Position numbers and translations under genes: made by a program. Of a stretch of DNA of 64,000 nt, positions 55,695 through 64,000 are shown piece by piece. Every line of letters starts with the position of its first letter. The first letter of the stretch is position 1. The stretch lies in NCBI RefSeq assembly GCF_026230105.1, contig NC_079474.1, positions 25,996,794-26,060,793 on the forward strand. Reading direction: 5' to 3'. This DNA is from Diorhabda sublineata (lineage: Eukaryota; Arthropoda; Insecta; Coleoptera; Chrysomelidae). The notes below the pieces were generated by a model that was not told the DNA's origin, made no database searches, and worked only from the letters and a program-made list of their open reading frames with translations.

Positions 55695-58330
55695 GGATAT
55701 TGTTTTAGTAAAGATATCTGAAGTAGCCAGAAAGAAAATTTCACAAAAAATTGCTGAATAATACAGCGAAATGAATGATTCGATTCTAGGGAATTCACTC
55801 AAATATATTAATACTATAGATTTTTCTGAATCAATAAACATGGCACAGAGTAATACTATTCAAGGAATTAATCTCCTATACAAACTAAAATATCAGTTAA
55901 CGAATATGCAGTTACCTTTGATGTTGACTGTACAAGCGCTTCGCTTAGGTTAATTTAATATGAAAAAATGAAATTGCATAGGAATTTGATGATAGCGAGC
56001 AAGATCATTTGAATTGACTGCAAAAACTGACACAATTTTGATAGTGAGGAATAAGACATTTCCATTGTATCCTATTGTTGGTTTTTGTGAAATTATTTCG
56101 ATAGTGAAAACAGAATTATGTTCAGGAGAAAAGGAAGTTTTGGAATAAAATTGATCTCCAACATATAATAGATATCAAATGTCAAATACTAAGAGTCTGA
56201 AATCAAGCCACAAAAGTATGTTTTTACTTGAAAATTGTAGTGCTTATTCTAATTAATTATGTTTCATCTTTAAATGAATTGAATGTTGTATAAGTGCCAC
56301 GGATTCACTCACAAATGAACGAACAGGGAGTGAGAAGATAAGGATGTTGAAACTGAAAGTTCATTGGAAATATGTATATCAAAACGATTATCTAAACTAA
56401 TACCTTCAGCATAAATTGAACGAGATTGTTCTTGTTATTATTGGAAAATTCAGACTAAGCGTATCAAATCAATGCAGAGCCGTACTTTGCAATTATAGAC
56501 TACATTCAAATGCAATCTGAAATTTACGTAAAAATATTACAACTTCAATAAAAATATTATACCTATGTCACAACACGGATCTATTGAGTAAACGCGTTCT
56601 TTATTATAGTGACGAATGGAACATAAACCATTTTGTGGTGGATTAAACACCTATTTTACTTTTGTACTTAAATGTTAAACATAAAGCAGCGTTTATGTCT
56701 AAACTTTGTTAGGTAGGATTTTATCATAAACCTTAAGTTTTCCACCGGCAAGAAAATACAGTTTATATTGACCGTTAAGAAAGGATTGACATGTATATAA
56801 TCCTCTATATAGAACGATAGTCACAGATTGCATTAAACATGTGTTTACTATTGGAATTACTGGTTTTCTATGAAGAATTTGGAAATTTGAACCTATCGAA
56901 AATTGACTCATTAGTCACTGTACACGCTATGTAGCTAGTAATTAGAATAGAAAGGGGTAGTGCTGATTCCTAAAAACCCCAGAATAATACCTCCTTTGGA
57001 AGAAGTCTACTTATTTGGGAAGTCAAACAATGGGATGCGGAGTCTTGGTTAAAATATCTTTTAGGTGTGAATAGAAACAACTCCTCAAACGATCTAGAAG
57101 ACCTTTTCTCTGAGCTCATCTTAACATCTACACTTATGAAACTTTTTATGCTCAATACCGACTGGACTTTAAAAAACAAGGCAAAATGAGCTAGTGCATT
57201 ATCCTAGTAGAGGATCCTCTGCAGATTAGATCTTGGGCTTTGTACATGCTCATATAGGACCGTTAAAGCTCGAATGACGATGAGCATGGATTAATTCTTT
57301 TGTTTTAATATTTAAAATTAAAAGTACACTGTACACTGATGGTCTTTTCTCGCTTTTTAAAACTTGTGTACTTATTAAGCATCCCTTCCTATACATCTTT
57401 TGGCATTATATAAGAAACTTTGGTGTATCAAAAATCTCTTTTCATCACGTTATTAGTGTGTAGAAAAGTTAAATCGACCTAAACTCAAAGAAAGTGACCG
57501 ATTGGTTTGCATAGAAAGCTCGAAAATAAGAATTTTTTTCCTAGACAAATTCTCATTCAGTTACTATCTACACTTATTATATTTCTCGTTTATAGAAGCG
57601 CACTGTTCTAAAGTTGAGACTAAGATAAATGTAATGTTTTCTTTGTCAGTGCTTGTAGATTCTAAAATGATTCTGCTGAATTCTACAAGAGTGTTTCTTC
57701 CAATAACCATACGTTTTCCGATAAATTCTGATTTATTTTTTCCAGTTCATTTAAACGTAGCCTATCACTTAAAAATCTTGATAAGGAAATACTACGGCAT
57801 CAATTCTTTGGCATAGCTAAATTACCCTGATGAATGGTGATATCTATGTCTGGATAAAGCCATTAATATTCAAATTTCAGAAGTTATGAATAAACAGCAA
57901 GTGTCTCCACTTGAATTCAAGTATCTGCAACTATGATATATTTGGTTGTTTTGAAAGAATTCCTAAACTTCGTCAGTGAAAACAGGCAGATTATCTACAA
58001 AAATATAAATTAATAACGAAAAGAAATTATGGACATGTAACCTAGGGTTTATGAGATTTTAATAGATGATTATAATTGAAATCTGGTTCAGTATTAAAGA
58101 TATCGTTTTGCGTAATATAAAATATCAGCACTTACTCCCTAAGTTATTAATCTGGTCGCTTGAATTATTAATCGATGTAGAACAAGATAAATTAAACTTA
58201 ATCTTCAACAATATCTACCTCTTTTTTATATGTATGCTATGGGTCTGTATGAAAATAGAATTCAGTTTCTCATTTTACTAATCACAATATTCAGATGCTA
58301 CATACCATTTAGTAATTAAGTATTCTCAGA
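55695..58330. other. Unassigned AT-rich DNA
   Basis: No known family was seen. Open frames (55771-55953, 56699-56911, 57502-57816, 58066-58281) have no motifs and are probably chance. Confidence 0.4.
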
Positions 58331-58334
58331 TGAA

Positions 58335-60640
58335 ATTTGAGAATAGAGAGAGAAAGAGAGAGAAATGCTTTATTTTCAAAGAATTGTTACAATTTGTTGG
58401 CAAAAGCTTGTAAAAACTAAAAAACAAACATAAAAATAACTGAATAAAGATACAAATAAAATAAAATTTCAATATATAGCAGAAAACCACAAGCAGTAAC
58501 AAATTATTGGTTATAGTGATAGGTAATAATAAGTATATTAATCGTTTATGTTGAGTCCATAGCAAAAATTAAACCATGCATCATATCTGAAATCAATTAA
58601 TTATTATTAGAATAGAAATCGTTTACAGAGTAAAAGGCACGTTCCAGTAAATATACCCTCAAATTATTACGGAATGCGGGAGAAGATGATATCGATTTAA
58701 TTTCAATTAGCAAGTGATTGTGCATTTTTTTGCATTGTGAAATATTGAGCTCTTAAATAATTCTGAACGTGCAATAGGTATGACTTAAGAAAACAAATTC
58801 AAAGATAAACAAGGAAGCAAGAATCAGAATTTTAAGTCTTTAAAGAAGTTTAGTTCGAGTAAATATCTAACAGCTCTTTTTGGCAATTGGGAAAGGTGCC
58901 ATTTTGAAATAAAATGTTAATTGAAGTGATAAGGTGAATCCATCAGTTCCAGATGAGTATTTATTTTTGATGTAATTAATTATAAAACTGCTAAAACTAC
59001 GGGTATTAAGAAGAAACTGTGTTAGCAGTTAGCATCAGCATCAGAAAATTTTTCTGTATAGTATAACCTAATTTTTAAAGAAGGCACTTTTCGAAAATTT
59101 CCTTAGGTGCGATAAAGATCATATGTTCTTTGCAGATATACGTAAGCCTTTAGTGGATCAGGGTTTATTTTCAAATGAAATTTAAGAATAGCCTAAAGTT
59201 TTCGGACACTGAGGCTGATAATGCTTATAGGGTACTTAAATTTACCCAAATTACTGCTAATGGATGTTACAGTTATTTTGAAAAAGTAGTTGGAGTTAAT
59301 TGGTGATATATTGCTGGCAATAATTTTCTGACATTTTGATTCCAATATTTAATTTTTGTAGACGTGTAGACAAATGTTGAGCTAAAATGTAAAATAGAAA
59401 AAAATACACCAAGAATTAGCAGAAGCAAATTGTTTGGTTGTCCTCAACTGCAATCAGGATGTTTTCTAAAAATAGCAATGCATAGGAAGTTTGATTAATT
59501 TCATGTAGCAATGTTTACACCTCAAATTGAAAATATTTCTTATCCCTACATAGTTGTTTGATGATTGAATGAACCCATTTCAAATGTATAATAAATTGTG
59601 TCTGATTTGTTGTGGTTGACGATACACTTATCGCTATATGAAACAATCTGAAAACTACTTTGATTATTTATGTGTATGAGGAAAACATTGGAATGCTTTT
59701 GAACCATTCACAACAAAGGAATCAATAATCCATGAATTCGCAAATGAAATAATGATAAGCTGGACATGTATTTGTTGAGTGTCTTTAATACTTCTGTATT
59801 TATTTTTTAATAGTTTTTCCTGTTGCCAACACCAAAAAAAAAGACAAGTTAGTTCGTATTTCTTAGATTATTTTTTGTGCTGAGGACATATTTATAAATT
59901 GATTTTCTGTTATAGTGATTGGATTCTAATTTTGTATGCAATCATTATTTCACAAGTTTAGTTTTTATGTGTAGAAAGCAGCTAAATAATGAGACAAATC
60001 CATTATTTTTTAACACTGCGTAAAAATATTGATGTGATTCTACACAGAACGTCATCGTTAAATTTTTCAAATTGAAATTTTTGCTAATACCTCATTTGTA
60101 AACTATCTTGCTTTTAGCATACTTTCACAAATCTGATCAAAAATACATCAAACTTATGGTGTAAAATTCAATACAGAGGTCCACCCTTCTCATAGACGAA
60201 AAAATAGATTTTCTCAAGTATCCTTAACTTCAAGAATAAATGTAGATAATTCTACAAATTTTAATATTTGTACTATCAACAATCATATCACTCAGTTTTT
60301 ATAAAGTTATTTTGACGTTGTTGATAAGAAAATTGAAAGGGTTTCTTATGTTTGTAGTTGGAACCAGTGAATGAATAAATATTTACCATCCAAAGATGGT
60401 GAGTTGACGTAATGCCGTCGTCAATTAATCTATTCCATAATTTAGCCGCCCTAAGGCAGATTATTTTTTCACGAATACATTTTTTGAAATAATTGAGTTG
60501 TATCCCAAATCACATTTGTTTTTCTGGATATAGTGGTTTCTAGAGAAATACACCTCGTTTCAGCTTCTCCATGTCCTAGTCTCATATTTGTATCAAATTG
60601 TGAATTCAACCATCATGTGCAAAAACTCTTGATAATAAAT
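58335..60640. other. Unassigned AT-rich DNA with possible LINE tail
   Basis: A purine run GAGAGAGAAAGAGAGAGAAA lies at about 58345-58365. On the minus strand around 60380-60490 a frame reads KKCIREKIICLRAAKLWNRL then IDDGITS. It resembles the xxLWNxLPxxV end block of some LINE proteins, but it is too short to be sure. The remainder holds nothing recognised. Confidence 0.35.
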
Positions 60641-60641
60641 A

Positions 60642-60972
60642 CAGGATGAATCTAATTTCATGTGATTGCTTCCATTTCAGTATCCGAGAGTGAAATTAGC
60701 AACCCTCACGAAAACAGTAATAGGCATATCGGAAAACTACTCGTGTTTTTTCCTTTATGAGTGCACAAAATGACCAAATTTCAAGTTTATAGCATTACTG
60801 ATATTTTTGGGAAAAAAGTACAAACTCAATTTTAGTCACCACCTTTCAAGGGTGATATCTCGGAAAGGGGTGGGCTGAGGAAATTTTGTTGGAGGAAAGA
60901 CCCATCTTAATTTGATACGTTCAATTACCTTCTGAATTTTGTCCCATGAATTTAGAAATACCCTGTGTATCA
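60642..60972. repeat. Candidate non-autonomous element with ACAGG-type ends
   Basis: The left end AATACAGGATGAATCTAAT (60642) and the right end, which reverse complemented reads ATACACAGGGTATTTCTAAAT (from 60972), form a short imperfect inverted repeat around about 330 non-coding bases. Inside are CACCACCTTTCAAGGGTGAT and ATATCTCGGAAAGGGGTGG. A similar string, CACAGGGTGAATCAAAATAG, lies at about 63119-63138, next to the DUF4817-type transposase remnant. This suggests a link to that family. No clear target duplication. Confidence 0.45.
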
Positions 60973-60979
60973 AAACTTT

Positions 60980-63115
60980 CTGCAATGAATTTAAATTATT
61001 AATTAACTTAATCACGGTTTACAATTTTCGGGGGGTTATCAGACGACAACGACTAACCTAGACCTATCCACCATAGTAGCAAATCCCGTAAAAAATTATT
61101 CCCGAAAAAATCTACATCGCGTTTCTCTTTATTCAATTTACATGCAAATTTGTGATACCTCAGGCGCAATTTCTTTTTTCCGTTACTTTTGAATCGCACG
61201 CCAGACATTGACAGATTTCCAACTCGATTCGTTGAAATCACTTTAATAAATATAACTTGAGGGTGATTATCTTGTACCCGGTGCACTCCATTTCGTTGGA
61301 ACTAAATTGACTGGATATATCACTTTTCCTTTGTTCTTGATTCGCTCTCTATTATTTCTAATTCAATGAATCAATTTAGTTTAGTTTGGAACTCGAAATA
61401 ATATTTTTCTTCTTCGGATAAGTTGACCATTAGAAGTATCCAAGGTATAATTGACAAAATCATACAAAGTTAAGTGGATGATTAGAGAGACTTTACATCA
61501 AAGTATTCCTTTAAAAATTATTTTCATCTCAATAATTTGATTGTTCAAGGTTCCATGTTACCTGAAAAGGTAGAATATATGAAACTTGATTGATAACATG
61601 TAGCAGTTATTTATTTGTTATATTTGTTATTAATGCATTAAAAATTTTATCCAACAAAAGCAGAGATGATTTTTTTAGAATAAAAAATATATTCCCTCAT
61701 TTTTTCATATTGAAATTCTTCCATAAATCTAAATTTTCACTTCATCTCTTTCTTCTTTTCAATATCCTATCGTATTTTTACAAAAAGATCAAAAGAAATG
61801 TGACCCATTACCATTTGATTCTTGTTCAGAATTAAGAGATGGTATACAATTCAAACAACAAATTCGTAATTCTGCTACTACTATTTAAAAACAAAGATTG
61901 TGTGAGCTCCGAGATAATGGAAACAAAATGTATCATTATTACTGGATTTTTTTAACGCATTTGTCAACCAAACAATAAGAGACGTCATCTATTAAGCATC
62001 TATTTTTCATTCGATATGATGCCTTAATGAGGGTATCAAATTAGCGATCAGAGATGGAATTGTTTCATTCCAAATATGTGAATATACACAAGTACTTTGT
62101 TAGCTTCAAGAGATATCTTGAATAAGTTGTACAAATATATGATAATACATTTGAGAGATTGATGCTTTCGCGAATCTATATTGGATGGACAGATCAGATT
62201 AAAATGGTCACTGGCATCTTTCAATACGGTTCTGTATTTTCTCAATTTAACTTCTTCGTGAATATTATACCTACAAATTTGCGTGAAGAACGAATTTTGT
62301 AATTATGTAAATTCCATGCAACCGCTCTAGTATGAGGAGGTTTGATTATGGAATGTTCTTTCTGAGATTGTTTTTTATAAAATGAAGACGTTACGTAGAA
62401 TGCTTTTTTTTCTAAACATACGTATAAAGTATCTATTTTCAGTAGTAATAACCCATGGACATTGATAATTGTTCGAAAAAATTTTATAACAAGCTAGATA
62501 AATTTTTGAGCATTCATCAATGTTCGATTGAGAATTACTTGCTAATTATAGAAAAAATACAGAGCAAAAACATTTTGTAATAATAAATATAGAGCAAAGT
62601 CAAAATCGAAGTAAATCAATATGTATCAATGGCAACTTGATAAAGTGAAAACAGCGCCCAGATGACCTCAAATTAATTGATTTCATTTCTACTGGACCAA
62701 ACAGTTTTCTGTATAATAAGAAACTTGGTTAGCCACATCTGCTAATGCAAATGGTTTTATATACATTCTTGAATGTAAACGAAACCTACTAATCGGCATT
62801 TGTGTTCAATACTCGAGACTATTCTCTTCTTCAATGATTGTCAACAAATATACGAGTTGTTTGAAAACGTTCCGACTAGGCTATTGAGAATCAAAATAAT
62901 GAAATATTTTGAGCTAGTGTATTGCTAAAACATCGCAGCACTGTGCGTACTGCTCTAATAACGAAAGCAGAGCAAAACTGAGATAAAGCTCTAGATTGGT
63001 TCCAATTTAATTTTGTGAATCAAAAAGTGTTATTTAATTTTGTTAATCTCAGAATGCTAAGCTTTTTGATAAAGTAGTTTTAAGCTCGTATTTGATTATG
63101 GTGAGAGACTTTTCA
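60980..63115. other. Unassigned AT-rich DNA
   Basis: The first 330 bases (to about 61310) are less AT-rich and contain a 77-codon Lys- and Arg-rich minus-strand frame at 61053-61286 with no recognisable domain. The rest shows nothing. Confidence 0.4.
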
Positions 63116-63119
63116 CTTT

Positions 63120-63720
63120 CACAGGGTGAATCAAAATAGTTGATCGTTGTGTCTATTATACGGGTGTCCGGTGGCAAAATTAGGATTTAAAATTTATATA
63201 ACAAAAAAAGTACAGAACATATGCATTTCTACTTTTAATCAATATAAGATAGACACATGAGGGTTTTATTTTTTAAAAATCACATCTTCCAAATGTTAGT
63301 CGTTACCTAGGACACATTCTTGGAACCTGGCTTCGTTATTTCTTGCCACTCGCTGGAGAAGTGCCGCCGAGATACCAGTGACTTCGCGAACGATATTTTC
63401 TTTCAGTTCAGAGATTGTCGCCGGGCTTGTTTAGTACACTTAACGTTTGAGATACCTCCACAGGAAAAAGTCCATGGGGGTAAGATCCGGGGCACTGGGT
63501 AGCCAAGGGATATCATTGAAGCGACTTATCAATTTACTAGGGAAGAAATCACGAAGCAGCGCCATGGTCACTCTAGCAGTGTGCGCCATAATCGTTAAGC
63601 ATTCGCCTATAAGCAACATCGTCTACGTAAATCACTTGCCCTTGACGATTTTCAAAAAATAGGGTCCAATTATTCCCCTGCTTGACAACGCACCGTCACT
63701 TTGGGACTGTGAAGTGGCTG
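63120..63720 (-). pseudogene. DUF4817-type / IS630-like transposase C-terminal remnant
   Basis: Read on the minus strand from about 63680 down, this shows IIGPYFFENRQGQVIYVDDV, AYRRMLNDY, then GAHTARVTMALLRDFFPSKL, ISRFNDIPWLPSAPDLTPMD, FFLWRYLKR and TISELKENIVREVTGISAAL, LQRVARNNEARFQECV. This is the catalytic end of the arthropod transposase type with GPYFFE, DGAxxHxA, WPPRSPDLTPLDFFLWG and the RVxxNxxxRxxxC closing block. The Asp in PDLTP is kept; the Asp of the DGA block is out of frame or lost. It is better preserved than the copy at 15335-15830. CACAGGGTGAATC at 63119 may be the outer end of the element. Confidence 0.85.
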
Positions 63721-63724
63721 TTGA

Positions 63725-64000
63725 TGTTTTAAGTGTTGGTTTTGTCTTTTAGAGGAAAAATATGATAGGCGATAGAAAAACACTTTCATTAGGAATCAAA
63801 CAAGAAAATTGGATTTTCACGAAAATCGTTGCTCAAACTCAAGAGTACAAGCACTTTCAAATCCAGCATTATTTGGTTTTCCTCAGATTCTATTTTCTTC
63901 AACTAATACCGACTGACTTAATGTACCCTACATCCAAAGAGGTACAGTCAACAATCATACTTCATCTTCTACTTCTAATCTAGTAACATTTGGACCGATT
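63725..64000. other. Unassigned AT-rich DNA at window edge
   Basis: A 73-codon frame at 63762-63983 has no motif. The rest of the DUF4817-type element would lie here on the minus strand but cannot be read. Confidence 0.35.

Noticed and set aside
1..64000. CRISPR array, bacterial operon or phage system
   Set aside because: No regularly spaced identical repeats, no ribosome-binding sites before tight gene runs, and every recognised protein belongs to eukaryotic mobile elements.

Overview
The window looks like intergenic DNA from an arthropod nuclear genome, most likely an insect. It is clearly AT-rich. Its few recognisable reading frames all belong to decayed transposable elements: mariner, Tc1, an arthropod DUF4817-type transposase, piggyBac, PIF/Harbinger, a Crypton-like tyrosine recombinase, RTE/Jockey/R1-type non-LTR elements and a Penelope-like element. 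It also holds microsatellites, candidate MITEs and short TTAGG-like runs of the insect telomere type. I found no intact host gene, rRNA or tRNA gene, bacterial operon or CRISPR array. The species cannot be settled from this sequence; a beetle or a hemipteran would both fit.

Layout. 1-7 kb: a mariner remnant (2.84-3.37 kb), a stretch of unassigned frames (5.36-6.35 kb), otherwise unassigned AT-rich DNA. 7-9.2 kb: a LINE that has lost its catalytic core, the 5' end of a mariner, and the first of four palindromic repeats with a hammerhead-like core (9.1 kb). 10.7-13.5 kb: a dense pile of LINE pieces in both orientations, a long GT microsatellite and a piggyBac remnant. 15.3-16.85 kb: DUF4817-type transposase pieces. 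18.2 kb: the second palindrome. 21.5-23.3 kb: a LINE RNase H remnant next to a second mariner lineage. 24.9-30.1 kb: LINE tails and the third palindrome copy. 30.8-31.2 kb: a possible solo LTR. 32.2-33.5 kb: a complete-ended piggyBac deletion derivative with TTAA target duplications. 36.3-37.25 kb: an RTE-like LINE 3' half. 38.1-38.5 kb: a candidate MITE. 40.9-42.8 kb: two Penelope-like copies head to head between TA microsatellites. 44.0-44.9 kb: a Crypton-like recombinase. 46.6-47.4 kb: a foldback repeat. 50.1-50.6 kb: a Harbinger piece. 51.5-52.4 kb: a Tc1 pseudogene. 52.98-53.9 kb: the longest mariner pseudogene. 54.7-55.7 kb: the fourth palindrome and a Jockey RT. 60.6-61 kb and 63.1-63.7 kb: a non-autonomous repeat and another DUF4817-type transposase.

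No genes here work together as a pathway. The history is repeated insertion followed by frameshift and deletion. The most interesting material is the set of palindromes whose centre fits a hammerhead ribozyme fold with a two-base-pair stem III, an arrangement known from Penelope-like elements. Also notable are the head-to-head Penelope pair, the piggyBac derivative with a palindrome repeated three times inside it, and the tyrosine recombinase relic. Translations were read by eye, so domain boundaries are approximate and family names rest on motif recognition, not on a search.
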